NCBI GenBank assembly: GCA_037444305.1
Contig: JBBIMP010000035.1
Coordinates: forward strand, 1 to 56,961
Source: JBBIMP01 sp037444305
GTDB taxonomy: Bacteria; Acidobacteriota; UBA6911
Length of the DNA stretch: 56,961 nucleotides
Direction of reading: 5' to 3'
Positions 35,843 to 45,381 of the stretch are shown here, piece after piece. The translations under genes were made by a program, and so were the position numbers. The notes under the pieces were generated by a model. It saw only the letters and a list, made by a program, of their open reading frames with translations. It searched no databases and was not told the DNA's origin. Positions within the stretch are counted from its first letter, which is position 1, and every line of letters begins with the position of its first letter.

Positions 35843-36619
35843 TCACTTCCCTTCCGGGGGCTTGGTCGGCGTTTGGTACTGGATGGTCGCCTTGGACCCG
35901 AAGCGCTTGTACCGCTCGTAGGTGATCGTCTCCTCCACCCGCACCGACTGCCCCGGGAAATGCAGCGTGCTGTCGGCGTACGTCCAGACCGGGAACCAGT
36001 ACATATTGTCCACGACCTGGCGCAGCGTCTCGAACTCCGGGAACTGGTTGTCCCTGTTCTGCGGCACGGCCTTGCCCATGGTGCGCACGATCTGGAGGTC
36101 CTGGTCGTCGACCCAGATCTTCCCCTGGAAATAGAACCGGTTCCCCTTCGTCGACTTGGGCCTCACCGAGAACACGTGCGTGGTCAGCTCGTCCACCCGC
36201 TCCCGGCCTTCGTACTTCAGGTTGTAGAGCGGGAGCTCCTTCGCGGTCAGGGCGAAGGGCTGGAGGTTGGTGATCACATCCTCGTCCTCGGCCGTCCAGC
36301 GGACGCTGCGCAGGCGGCCGCTGCGCTCGACCAGCTTGACCTCGCGCGTGCCGTCGTCGTTGAACACGACCTCGTAGACGAGCACCATGCGCTCCCGCGA
36401 CTCGTAGCCGTCGACGGACAGGATGCGGATCGTGGCCACCTGCCGGTAGGTGTACTGCATCCAGGCCTCGTAAAACGCCGATTCCTTTTCGGCGAACGCC
36501 TGGATGATTTCATCCGGGGTCATCGCTTTCTTCTGCTCCTGCGCAGCCGGCTGCTGGGCCGCGGTCAGGGCGCCGGCCAGGAAGAGCGTCATGATGATCG
36601 AGAAGATTTTTTTCTGCAC
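35843..36619 (-). CDS. Periplasmic LolA-like outer-membrane-lipoprotein-sorting family protein
   Basis: A 258-residue exported protein. GTG start at 36619 with GGGGGTG in front, then signal sequence MQKKIFSIIMTLFLAGALTA. The mature part is beta-rich with GRERVDELTTHVFSVRPKST then FQGKIWVDDQDLQIVRTMGK and YWFPVWTYADST, a pattern of LolA/LppX-type half-barrels frequent in Acidobacteriota. A role in lipoprotein or lipid handling is inferred from fold only. Confidence 0.7.
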   Translation of the reverse strand: MQKKIFSIIMTLFLAGALTAAQQPAAQEQKKAMTPDEIIQAFAEKESAFYEAWMQYTYRQVATIRILSVDGYESRERMVLVYEVVFNDDGTREVKLVERSGRLRSVRWTAEDEDVITNLQPFALTAKELPLYNLKYEGRERVDELTTHVFSVRPKSTKGNRFYFQGKIWVDDQDLQIVRTMGKAVPQNRDNQFPEFETLRQVVDNMYWFPVWTYADSTLHFPGQSVRVEETITYERYKRFGSKATIQYQTPTKPPEGK

Positions 36620-36744
36620 CTTGTCACCCCCGCGCTGTATACATACAGATTGGACGGGCCTGGACCGGAATCGGTTCACGCGGCTCCCGGTCCGTTCGCG
36701 GATATTTTATCAATTGCCGTTAAGCATTATAAGCGGGGGCGGCG

Positions 36745-37476
36745 GTGAACGGAACCCTGGACAACATCACGATCGTGCTGGTCGGCACCAAGCACCCGGG
36801 CAACATCGGCGCCGCGGCCCGCGCGATGCGCAACATGGGGCTGCGGCACCTGCGCCTGGCGGCGCCGCAGTGCCGGCTGAGCGAGGAGGCCGTGCGCATG
36901 GCGAAGGCCGGCGCCGGCATCCTGGAAAACGCGCGGCGCTTCACCAGCCTGGCGGCGGCGCTTCGCGGGCTGCGGCTGGTGGTGGGCACCACCGGCAAGA
37001 CCGGGGGCAACCGCGAGCGCACGCTCACGCCGCGCGCCTGCGCCCCGCTGATCCTCCGGCAGGCGGCCGCACAGAGGGTCGGGATAGTGTTCGGCCCCGA
37101 AGACACCGGACTGGTGGACGAGCACCTGATGCTCTGCCAGCGGCTCATCCGCATACCCGCGGACCCGGAGGCGCGCAGCCTCAACCTGGCGCAGGCCGTG
37201 CTGATCGTCGGCTACGAGCTGTTCCTGGGCCGCCTGGAAAACAGCCCCGCCCGGCCGCCCCGGCTGGCGCCGGTGGAGCAAACCGAGGCCATGTACGCCC
37301 AGCTTGAGCAGGCCCTGCTGCAGATAGGCTTCCTCCAATCGCAGAATGCGAAGCACATGATGTTCCGGCTGCGGCGCCTCCTGGGCCGCGCCGGGCTGGA
37401 GCGCCGGGACGTGGGCATCCTGCGCGGGCTTGCGCGCCAGATCGCGTGGTTCGGCGCCCGGAAACCCGAGCAATAG
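36745..37476 (+). CDS. TrmJ-like SPOUT RNA methyltransferase (TrmH family)
   Basis: A 243-residue cytosolic enzyme with the SPOUT motifs: GTKHPGNIGAAARAMRNMGL (motif 1), VGIVFGPEDTGLVDEHLMLC (motif 2) and DPEARSLNLAQAVLIVGYEL (motif 3, knot). A C-terminal helical extension matches TrmJ, which methylates the ribose at position 32 of some tRNAs. GTG start at 36745 preceded by GGGGGCGG. The DedA gene follows after 38 bases. Confidence 0.88.
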   Translation: MNGTLDNITIVLVGTKHPGNIGAAARAMRNMGLRHLRLAAPQCRLSEEAVRMAKAGAGILENARRFTSLAAALRGLRLVVGTTGKTGGNRERTLTPRACAPLILRQAAAQRVGIVFGPEDTGLVDEHLMLCQRLIRIPADPEARSLNLAQAVLIVGYELFLGRLENSPARPPRLAPVEQTEAMYAQLEQALLQIGFLQSQNAKHMMFRLRRLLGRAGLERRDVGILRGLARQIAWFGARKPEQ

Positions 37477-37514
37477 TCGCGCGCCCGCTTGCCCGCCGTG
37501 CTATCCTCACGCGC

Positions 37515-38126
37515 ATGCTCGATGCCGTGACCGAATACGTTCTTTCGCTCAGCCCGGCGTGGTTCTACCTCGTGCTGTTCCTGAGTTCCTTCGTGGAGAA
37601 CATCTTTCCGCCGCTCCCCGGGGACACCGTCACCGTATTTGCCGGCTACGTCGTCGGGAGGTCCCAGCAGGGGTACCCGGGCGTCCTGCTGGCCACCACC
37701 GCCGGGGGAATGGCCGGCTTCATGGTCTTCTACATCCTGGGGCGCCGCATCCCGGAGGAGTACTTCCTGCACCGCCACACCCGGCTGTTCCCCGCCTCCA
37801 GCTTCATCAAGGCCGGCGCCTGGTTCCAGCGCTACGGCTACTGGGTGCTCCTGGCCAACCGGTTCTTCTCGGTGATCCGCACGGTGATCTCGATCGTCGC
37901 GGGGCTCTACCGCCTGCCCTGGTACCGCGTCCTGCTGACCGCCGGCCTCGGCTGCCTGATCTGGAATTCCCTGCTGATCTGGGCCGGCTACACCCTGGGC
38001 GCGAACTGGCGCAGGGTCGAGACGATCCTGAGCCGGTACAACATGGTCCTGCTCACGCTGGCCCTGGTGCTGGTTGCCGCCTGGTTCCTGCGGCACCGCC
38101 TGCGCGCGCGGCGCGCCCGCCGCTGA
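37515..38126 (+). CDS. DedA-family membrane protein
   Basis: A 203-residue membrane protein with the SNARE-associated/DedA core: LFLSSFVENIFPPLPGDTVT, FMVFYILGRRIPEEY and AGAWFQRYGYWVLLANRFFS then VIRTVISIVAGLY. DedA proteins move or flip phospholipid carriers such as undecaprenyl phosphate. The start at 37515 is chosen over 37446, which would overlap the upstream gene, but no strong ribosome site is seen. Confidence 0.9.
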   Translation: MLDAVTEYVLSLSPAWFYLVLFLSSFVENIFPPLPGDTVTVFAGYVVGRSQQGYPGVLLATTAGGMAGFMVFYILGRRIPEEYFLHRHTRLFPASSFIKAGAWFQRYGYWVLLANRFFSVIRTVISIVAGLYRLPWYRVLLTAGLGCLIWNSLLIWAGYTLGANWRRVETILSRYNMVLLTLALVLVAAWFLRHRLRARRARR

Positions 38127-38133
38127 AAACCGC

Positions 38134-39063
38134 ATGCCCGAAGAGACACCCGATGCCGGATCCGCGCCCCGTCCCCGGGGAATCCTCGTGGACCTCGCCC
38201 TGCTGAGCGTGATCCTGATCTGGGGGATGAACTTCTCCATCATGAAGGGGCTCTACACCTGGTTCGATCCCCTGGCGTTCACCGCGCTGCGGTTCGCCGT
38301 CTCGGTCATGACGCTGGTGGCCGTGATGAAGCTCGCCGGCTACCCGTTGCGGGTCGAGCGGGAGGATATGCGGGCTTTCTGGGGTCTGGGTATCCTGACG
38401 ACGGCGGCCTACCAGGTCCTCTTCGTCATCGGCCTGGACAACACCCGCGCCGGCAACGCCGGCCTGCTCATGTCCTCCACGCCGGTGTTCGCCTACCTGA
38501 CGGGGCTGCTGCTGAAGCGGGAGCGGTTCGAAAAGGGCACGCTTGGCGGGATCCTGCTCTCCATGGCGGGCGTCGCGGCCATCGTGGTCTTCGGTCCGGC
38601 CGAGATCCGGTTCGGCGGCCAGTGGCTCGGGGACGCGATGATCCTGGCCGCGGCCTTCTGCTGGGGGTGGTATACGGGGAGCTCCCCGCGGCTGATCGCG
38701 CGTTACGGCGCGCTGCGGGTGACGCTCTGGGTGATGATCACGGGGACGGCGGTGCTGCTTCCGCCGCTGGTTCCCTTCGCGCTCAGGCAGGACTGGGCGG
38801 CGGTCCCGGCGCTGGCCTGGGCCGGCTTCGGCTACTCCACCTTCCTGTCGATCGTCTACAGCTACATCGCCTGGTCGTGGGCCATCCGGCACCTGGGCGT
38901 GTCGCGCACGGCGGTCTACTCCAACGTCACACCGCTGGTGGCGCTGATGGGCGGATGGGTGCTGCTCGGCGAGACGCCCGCCTGGTCGCAGCTGGCGGGG
39001 GCGCCCATGATCCTGCTGGGGGTGTTCATCGTGCGCCGGCCAAAGAAGCGTGCCCGGGTATAG
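38134..39063 (+). CDS. EamA/DMT-superfamily transporter
   Basis: A 309-residue protein with ten predicted helices in two EamA halves (about 17-145 and 160-300): LSVILIWGMNFSIMKGLYTW, TRAGNAGLLMSSTPVFAYLT, and in the second half SRTAVYSNVTPLVALMGGWV then LLGETPAWSQLAGAPMIL. Such permeases export amino acids, nucleotides or sugars; substrate unknown. It follows the DedA gene by 7 bases, same operon. Confidence 0.88.
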   Translation: MPEETPDAGSAPRPRGILVDLALLSVILIWGMNFSIMKGLYTWFDPLAFTALRFAVSVMTLVAVMKLAGYPLRVEREDMRAFWGLGILTTAAYQVLFVIGLDNTRAGNAGLLMSSTPVFAYLTGLLLKRERFEKGTLGGILLSMAGVAAIVVFGPAEIRFGGQWLGDAMILAAAFCWGWYTGSSPRLIARYGALRVTLWVMITGTAVLLPPLVPFALRQDWAAVPALAWAGFGYSTFLSIVYSYIAWSWAIRHLGVSRTAVYSNVTPLVALMGGWVLLGETPAWSQLAGAPMILLGVFIVRRPKKRARV

Positions 39064-39216
39064 TCCCGGCACCGGTCAGGGAACGCAATTTGTGCCGGGG
39101 ATCCAGGAACCTGCGAATCTCCTTCTCATCAGTGTCCGCCTGCCAATGAAGACTGCGAGACTGTTTGCCCGTCCACTGATCAAACGCGAACGATCGGCGG
39201 AGTCACACCAGGCTGC

Positions 39217-39906
39217 TCAGCGGGGCGGAAGGAGCCTGTCGAGCTGCAGGCGCAAGCCGCGCTGCGCCTTAGCCTGGGTCCAGGGCACGCCGAAGGAGTC
39301 GAGCAACAGCTTGTCGGCGCTGAACTGGATGTTTCCCCGCGCGTCCCGGTACTGGAAGAGCGACAGCCGGTAAGTGTTCGTGGTCGCCAGGCCCCCGGTG
39401 CGTTCGTAGGAGAAGACGCCTTCGAAGGTTCCGACGTTGTTGCCGAACTTGTCGGTGACCGGCAGCCCCATGAGAGCGTCCGGGGGGAGAAACTTCAGGA
39501 GCGAGTTGGTGAGCGGAAGCAGGGTTTGGGGTTCGCCGACGGTGAGGATTTTTTCGAAAGGGAGAGCGTGAGCGGTCAGGGAGTCTTCTACCGGACCGGA
39601 GAACCGGTCTGGGGCGATCTTGCCCTGGGCGCGGATTTCCTCGAGGCGGCGGGAGATCTCTTCGTAGTTCACTCTTCCCGCGGCGTCGTTCAGGCAGCGG
39701 TCGACGACCTCCCAGCGGAGGATTTTCGGTTTGCCGCGGGTTTTGACCTTGCAGGGGAGGCCGGTGGCCGCGGATTGATAGGCCGAGGCGATCACGGCGT
39801 CGATGCTTTCACGGATTTCAACGGATATTTCCTGCCCTTGGAGCGGAGCGGCCGCTGCGGCCAGCAGGAGGCCGCCGGCCAGGATGGCATTTGTTACAAG
39901 GCGCAT
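39217..39906 (-). CDS. Secreted protein of unknown function
   Basis: A 229-residue protein with signal peptide MRLVTNAILAGGLLLAAAAA and two cysteines (LPCKV, DRCLND) that may pair in the periplasm. The remaining sequence (PQTLLPLTNSLLKFLPPDAL; FEGVFSYERTGGLATTNTYR) matches no family I know. AAGGAA precedes the ATG at 39906. It follows the HEAT-repeat gene by 45 bases and is probably cotranscribed with it. Confidence 0.65.
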   Translation of the reverse strand: MRLVTNAILAGGLLLAAAAAPLQGQEISVEIRESIDAVIASAYQSAATGLPCKVKTRGKPKILRWEVVDRCLNDAAGRVNYEEISRRLEEIRAQGKIAPDRFSGPVEDSLTAHALPFEKILTVGEPQTLLPLTNSLLKFLPPDALMGLPVTDKFGNNVGTFEGVFSYERTGGLATTNTYRLSLFQYRDARGNIQFSADKLLLDSFGVPWTQAKAQRGLRLQLDRLLPPR

Positions 39907-39951
39907 TGTATTCCTTCCTGTTCGTAGGCTTCCGCCCATGCCCAAGCAGCT

Positions 39952-40830
39952 TCAGGGCACCTGCCCCAGCAGCTTGCGGATGGCCACATCCGCGGCGGCC
40001 GCCACGCCGGCGTCTTCATCCTTCATCAGCGGCCTCAGGTTCTTCACGTGGTCCGCGGTGCCTATCAACGCCACGGCCGTGATGGCGCTCTGCCGCACTC
40101 CGGGGTGCGCATCCTTGAGCGCTTTCAGGATGGCGGGCATGGCCTTCACCGCCGCCATCTCCGCCAGCCCCTCCACCACCGCCGCCCGTACCTCCGGCGC
40201 TTCGTCGTCCGCGGCCCCGATCAAGGCTTCCACCGCCTCGTCGGTCTTCACCTCGACGAGCATCTCCACCGCCTTCTGCCGCGCCTCCAGGTTCGGGCTC
40301 CCCGAGAGCACCGCCACCGCCTGCTCGGGCGAATCGACGATGTCGGCCGAGGTCTTGGTGATGCTCCCCGTGCCGATGTAGGAAATGCTGGGCGCCCCCG
40401 GCGGAGCGGCCCGGGTGAATACGCGGACCAGCTGCACGCGGTTCAACCCGGCAGCGTCCTTCCCATAGTAGAATATTGTGTTCAGATCCCCGGCGATTCG
40501 TCGGATCGCCTGTTCGACCGGTACGGCATACAGAAAAACCGACACGTTCGGGTTCTCGTGCGCGGGCACCTCGAAGACCGTCCCCGTCCACGCGGCCAGC
40601 TCTCCGAGCGCCCTCTGCATGGGCGTGGATCGGATCTCCGCGCTGACCCGCCCGTCCTCGACGCGCAGCTTCATGGAGCCCGTCGGCGCGGCTCCGGGCG
40701 GAGCCATTTCCGGCCGCGGCCGCGGCCGCCGCTGCCCGAACTGGGCCTGTGCCGGCACGGCAACCGCGAGAAGCACTATCACCGCCGTCACTGCCGCCAC
40801 GAATCTCCAGCGCCGGTTTGTCGTCATCAT
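39952..40830 (-). CDS. Exported HEAT-repeat protein with an N-terminal STN-like domain
   Basis: A 292-residue exported protein: hydrophobic signal (about 10-31), an N-terminal domain at about 50-140 that resembles secretin/TonB short N-terminal (STN) domains (MQRALGELAAWTGTVFEVPA; AVPVEQAIRRIAGDLNTIFY), then four or five HEAT repeats to the end (VRAAVVEGLAEMAAVKAMPA; VRQSAITAVALIG). It should bind a protein partner in the periplasm. The start at 40830 has GAGGCGATC in front. Confidence 0.75.
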   Translation of the reverse strand: MMTTNRRWRFVAAVTAVIVLLAVAVPAQAQFGQRRPRPRPEMAPPGAAPTGSMKLRVEDGRVSAEIRSTPMQRALGELAAWTGTVFEVPAHENPNVSVFLYAVPVEQAIRRIAGDLNTIFYYGKDAAGLNRVQLVRVFTRAAPPGAPSISYIGTGSITKTSADIVDSPEQAVAVLSGSPNLEARQKAVEMLVEVKTDEAVEALIGAADDEAPEVRAAVVEGLAEMAAVKAMPAILKALKDAHPGVRQSAITAVALIGTADHVKNLRPLMKDEDAGVAAAADVAIRKLLGQVP

Positions 40831-41005
40831 GATCGCCTCGCACACCGTGGAAATCGGCTTGGAACTCCCAGCCGCATCGGCGAGAATACTGGCACATTTT
40901 CCGGATCCCGGCAAGCGCGCGGCAGCAAGCAGAAAGGAGCATTATACGGGGGGCGACAGCTCAGCGCAGCCGCAATTGGGGGAAGCGTTATTAAGGATTC
41001 GCCGT

Positions 41006-41056
41006 AAACGGAGGTGCGAACGCAAGTGAGCGGTCGCGTAGCATAACCGGCAGATA
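41006..41056. repeat. Degenerate REP-like element
   Basis: AAACGGAGGTGCGAACGCAA then GTGAGCGGTCGCGTAGCATA and ACC. It keeps the left arm of the REP-like family and loses most of the right arm. The 30 bases before it (GAAGCGTTATTAAGGATTCG) also match those before the 47.35 kb copy. Confidence 0.6.
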
Positions 41057-41088
41057 CGGTCGCGTTTTTTGCGCACGGGCCAGGTTGT

Positions 41089-41104
41089 GCTGATTATAAT
41101 CAGC
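41089..41104. promoter_or_regulatory. Perfect 16-base palindrome with a -10 box, before the phosphoesterase gene
   Basis: GCTGATTATAATCAGC is fully self-complementary and holds TATAAT (41095-41100). It lies 21 bases before the phosphoesterase start, where a repressor bound here would block polymerase. Confidence 0.6.
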
Positions 41105-41125
41105 GAGGTTCACGGAGAGCGGCGG

Positions 41126-41515
41126 ATGGTCCTCAAATTCCTGATCCACCGGCACAAGGCGGGCAGGCCGCACTACGACCTGCGCCTGGTCGAGGCGGAA
41201 GGCATCCGCTCCTGGTCGATGCTGAAGGACCCCCCCTCCCGCCCCGGGGAGCGCCGCCTGGCGATCGAAAGGGAGGTCATTTCGGCCGAGGCCGCCGCCG
41301 GGAAATTCATACTCGAAGAGGCCTTCGGAACCGGCCGGGCCTTCACCTGGGACGAGGGCGAGGCCGAAGTTTTGCTACTATCCCCGGAAAAACTCATCCT
41401 GAATCTCAGCGGCAGGCGAATGACGGGAAAATACGAACTCGTTCGGATGAAGTGGTATCCGGGCAACCGCTGGCTGCTGAAAAAATCGGGTGCCCCCCGG
41501 AGGAATTTGGCTTGA
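41126..41515 (+). CDS. Stand-alone LigD-type 3'-phosphoesterase domain protein
   Basis: A 129-residue protein that starts FLIHRHKAGRPHYDLRLVEA and continues GIRSWSMLKDPPSRPGERRL, AFTWDEGEAEVLLLS and RMTGKYELVRMKW, the order of the phosphoesterase domain of bacterial DNA ligase D (His-x-His-K ... HYDLRL). In LigD it cleans 3' ends before joining. No ligase or Ku gene is near, so it acts alone or with a partner elsewhere. Start at 41126 has GGAGAG upstream. The palindromic promoter and TTGACA near its stop make it well delimited. Confidence 0.82.
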   Translation: MVLKFLIHRHKAGRPHYDLRLVEAEGIRSWSMLKDPPSRPGERRLAIEREVISAEAAAGKFILEEAFGTGRAFTWDEGEAEVLLLSPEKLILNLSGRRMTGKYELVRMKWYPGNRWLLKKSGAPRRNLA

Positions 41516-41539
41516 CAGAATGTCCCCGTCCATTAGAAC
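41512..41539 (+). promoter_or_regulatory. Candidate promoter of the TPR protein gene
   Basis: TTGACA (41512-41517), 16 bases, TAGAAC (41534-41539). The -35 overlaps the stop codon of the phosphoesterase gene; the TPR gene starts 142 bases later. Confidence 0.5.
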
Positions 41540-41680
41540 CTGTGCCCACTGTCATGATCGCTGGAAAGGGGGCCTTCGCCGCGCGGGCGGACGGCGAAGG
41601 CAGGCAATTGTGCACCCATAAGAGCTTGTTTGATAAACCGTTTGGACGGTCTCCCGTTCCAATCAGCAGGAGCTAAAATT

Positions 41681-42685
41681 ATGACCAAGTTTTTGGAAAG
41701 AATGGCATTGGGATTCGTTTTCGGGTCGTTGATCCTGGCGCTGGCGCCCCCGGCCGCGGCGCAGCAGGAGAAGATCCCGCCCCGGTCGGACTATCAGTAC
41801 CGCAAGGACTACGCCGAGGTCGAAAAGATCCTCCAGGAAGCGAACCCGCAGAAAAAGGAAGAGCTGCTGATGGCCTTCACCAAGGCCTTCCCCGAGTCCC
41901 GCATGCTCCCCGCCATCGCCATCCACATCATCACGCCTTACATCCAGGCGGGCAACTGGCAGAAGGTGGTCGTCGTGCTGGAAAACTTCATGGGCAAGGT
42001 CCACGAGGAGGAGAAGCCCCAGCTCCAGCCCTACCTCATGAGCGGCTACTACCAGACGAAGAACACCGCCAAGGCAGCCGCGGTCGGGGAATCGATCTAC
42101 GCCCAGTCGAAGGACAAGGTCCTGGCCTCGCAGCTCACCACGCTCTTCCTCGAGCTGAAGAACTTCGACAAGTACCTGGTCTACGGCGAGACGGTCTGCA
42201 ACGAGTTCCCGATCCAGCAGTCCTACCCGGTCGCGCTGCAGATGGCGCAGATCTACCTGCAGAAGCAGAACGTGGGCAAGGGGCTGGAGTACCTGGACAG
42301 GGTGATGGCCGCCTACGGCGACGCCGTCCCCCAGGGGGTGAAGGAGGCGGACTGGAATCCCACCCGCGCGTTCGCCTTCGGTGTCAAGGGCGCGGATGCG
42401 TACGCCAAGAAGGACTACGCCAAGACGATCGAGCACTACTCCAGGGTCACCAAGTTCGTCCCCAAGACCGCCGACGCCTGGTACTACATCGGCATGTCGA
42501 TGTGGCGCGAGAACAACCAGGAAGGCGCGATCCCGGTGTTCGCCAAGGCGGCCGTGCTGAAGCAGCCGATCTCCGAGAAGGCCCGGGAGTACCTGGAGCA
42601 GCTGTACAAGGCCCGCAACAACGACAGCCTCGAAGGGCTCGACGAGGTCCTGAACAAGGCGAAGGCCGAGCTGGGCATAAGCTGA
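41681..42685 (+). CDS. Exported tetratricopeptide-repeat protein
   Basis: A 334-residue protein with signal peptide (MALGFVFGSLILALAPPAAA after MTKFLER) and several TPR-like helices (VALQMAQIYLQKQNVGKGLE; AFGVKGADAYAKKDYAKTIE; YYIGMSMWRENNQEGAIPVF). TPR proteins scaffold other proteins; the partner is unknown. AGGAGC precedes the ATG. It stands alone between the phosphoesterase and rho. Confidence 0.8.
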   Translation: MTKFLERMALGFVFGSLILALAPPAAAQQEKIPPRSDYQYRKDYAEVEKILQEANPQKKEELLMAFTKAFPESRMLPAIAIHIITPYIQAGNWQKVVVVLENFMGKVHEEEKPQLQPYLMSGYYQTKNTAKAAAVGESIYAQSKDKVLASQLTTLFLELKNFDKYLVYGETVCNEFPIQQSYPVALQMAQIYLQKQNVGKGLEYLDRVMAAYGDAVPQGVKEADWNPTRAFAFGVKGADAYAKKDYAKTIEHYSRVTKFVPKTADAWYYIGMSMWRENNQEGAIPVFAKAAVLKQPISEKAREYLEQLYKARNNDSLEGLDEVLNKAKAELGIS

Positions 42686-42785
42686 CCCGGCGGGTTTGAG
42701 ACCCGGCTTCCGGGACGCGGCTGCGCGCGCCGAGCGCTCTCCGCGTCCCGGAGCATCACTGCGACCGGACCGGCATCTCCGGTCT

Positions 42786-42814
42786 TTGGACAAGCGCACA
42801 GTTTCATGTAAGAT
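42786..42814 (+). promoter_or_regulatory. Promoter of rho
   Basis: TTGGAC (42786-42791), a 17-base spacer, TAAGAT (42809-42814), 67 bases before the rho start. Confidence 0.65.
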
Positions 42815-42881
42815 TTTCTTGACGTTCCGTCCGGCGGCTGCGGCTCGCATCTCTTCAACCACCCCGCGCAGGAGCCTTCAT

Positions 42882-44225
<1,344 letters not shown>

Positions 44226-44241
44226 CCCGGCGCATGCCCGA

Positions 44242-44362
44242 GGAGCCCGGAGCGCCAGCGACGGGTTGCGTCGCACATCACCACCAAGGTGCAAGGCGCC
44301 TCCGGCCAGGCATTACGGCGCATGCCCACGGAGCCCGGAGCGCCAGCGACGGGTTGCGTCGC
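44242..44362 (+). repeat. REP-like array, downstream flank of the transposase
   Basis: Two 33-base units (44242-44274 and 44330-44362) reading GGAGCCCGGAGCGCCAGCGA then CGGGTTGCGTCGC, separated by 55 bases that contain AAGGTGCAAGGCGCCTCCGG. The same 55-base spacer lies between the units on the other side of the transposase. Confidence 0.9.
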
Positions 44363-44370
44363 CCAATTCA

Positions 44371-44913
44371 CTAAACCAACCCACGCCGACCACCTACATA
44401 TGCCGGTATGGTTGTGCCCTCAACACGTTCACCCTGGCATTCCAGCACATACTCAATCGCCCTGAGCACGCTGTCTTCATCCCATAAATACCGGGCGCTC
44501 CCCCCTTCCGCCCATCTGCGGATTGCCGGCGGATCCAAACCGGCTTCGTTCAGTTTCCTGCTGGCTGCTGCCTTCAGGGCGCCGTGGATACGCTCTGGAA
44601 CCTCCCTGGCCGCTATCACGCAATGCACATGGGCCAACCGGCACTGCGCTGCAATGATGTCCCATCCCCGCCGAAGTCCCAGATCCACAATCGCAGTTGT
44701 GACCAATCGCCGGTGGGTCACAGTCATTACAAACGGTTCCTGTCGCATAAGGTTTTGGTGCCATGCCTGCTTTTTCGGGTTGGCCGGCAGCCGGGGGGTT
44801 TCGTATCGATTGTGCCGGTGATCCACAGATCCACGTTCATCGTGATGGAGCCGGGAACCGTAACAGCAAAAGGTGATCATGTAGGCCAGCGGAATCGCCC
44901 TTGGTCGTTTCAC
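44371..44913 (-). CDS. REP-associated tyrosine (Y1/HUH) transposase-like protein
   Basis: A 180-residue protein with the HUH motif LAHVHCVI (His95-Val-His97) and a candidate catalytic Tyr155 in LRAIEYVLECQGE, plus PLAYMITFCCYGSRLHHDER at the start: the layout of the IS200/REP-associated transposases. Such enzymes cut and rejoin single-stranded DNA at hairpins and are found singly between REP sequences. It is flanked by arrays 8 bases downstream and 46 bases upstream. No terminal inverted repeats of an ordinary IS are seen. Whether it is active is unknown; the frame is intact. Confidence 0.85.
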   Translation of the reverse strand: MKRPRAIPLAYMITFCCYGSRLHHDERGSVDHRHNRYETPRLPANPKKQAWHQNLMRQEPFVMTVTHRRLVTTAIVDLGLRRGWDIIAAQCRLAHVHCVIAAREVPERIHGALKAAASRKLNEAGLDPPAIRRWAEGGSARYLWDEDSVLRAIEYVLECQGERVEGTTIPAYVGGRRGLV

Positions 44914-44959
44914 ATAATTTCAAACAGCGGACAGGTGATTTTGATCCATATATGCGGAC

Positions 44960-45102
44960 GGAGCCCGGAGCGCCAGCGACGGGTTGCGTCGCACATCACC
45001 ACCAAGGTGCAAGGCGCCTCCGGCCAGGCATTACGGCGCATGCCCACGGAGCCCGGAGCGTTAGCGACGGGTTGCGTCGCACATCACCACCAAGGTGCAA
45101 AA
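44960..45102 (+). repeat. REP-like array, upstream flank of the transposase
   Basis: Units at 44960-44992 and 45048-45080 (the second with TT for CC in the middle), with the 55-base spacer identical to that at 44275-44329, then a third partial spacer. The array runs into an assembly gap at 45158. Confidence 0.9.
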
Positions 45103-45157
45103 CGCCTCCGGCCAGGCATAGCGTACAATCCAAATAATCGCCCTGGCATCGGCCAAT

Positions 45158-45257
45158 NNNNNNNNNNNNNNNNNNNNNNNNNNNNNNNNNNNNNNNNNNN
45201 NNNNNNNNNNNNNNNNNNNNNNNNNNNNNNNNNNNNNNNNNNNNNNNNNNNNNNNNN
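45158..45257. other. Assembly gap of 100 N
   Basis: Exactly 100 N between two identical 55-base sequences (45103-45157 and 45258-45312), so it is an unmerged overlap in repeat DNA. The array may be longer than shown. The remaining bases up to 45381 hold no gene. Confidence 0.95.
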
Positions 45258-45381
45258 CGCCTCCGGCCAGGCATAGCGTACAATCCAAATAATCGCCCTG
45301 GCATCGGCCAATAGAGCTTAATATATTTAATCGTTTGTCGACCGCGGAGCGTATTGGGAATCGCAAACAGAGGAATCACGC

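Noticed and set aside
44275..45047. CRISPR-like repeat and spacer structure at the transposase
   Set aside because: The 55-base spacers are identical to each other, the opposite of CRISPR spacers.
44371..45102. A classical insertion sequence with terminal inverted repeats and target duplication
   Set aside because: Flanking repeats are directly oriented arrays, not terminal inverted repeats, and no target duplication is visible.
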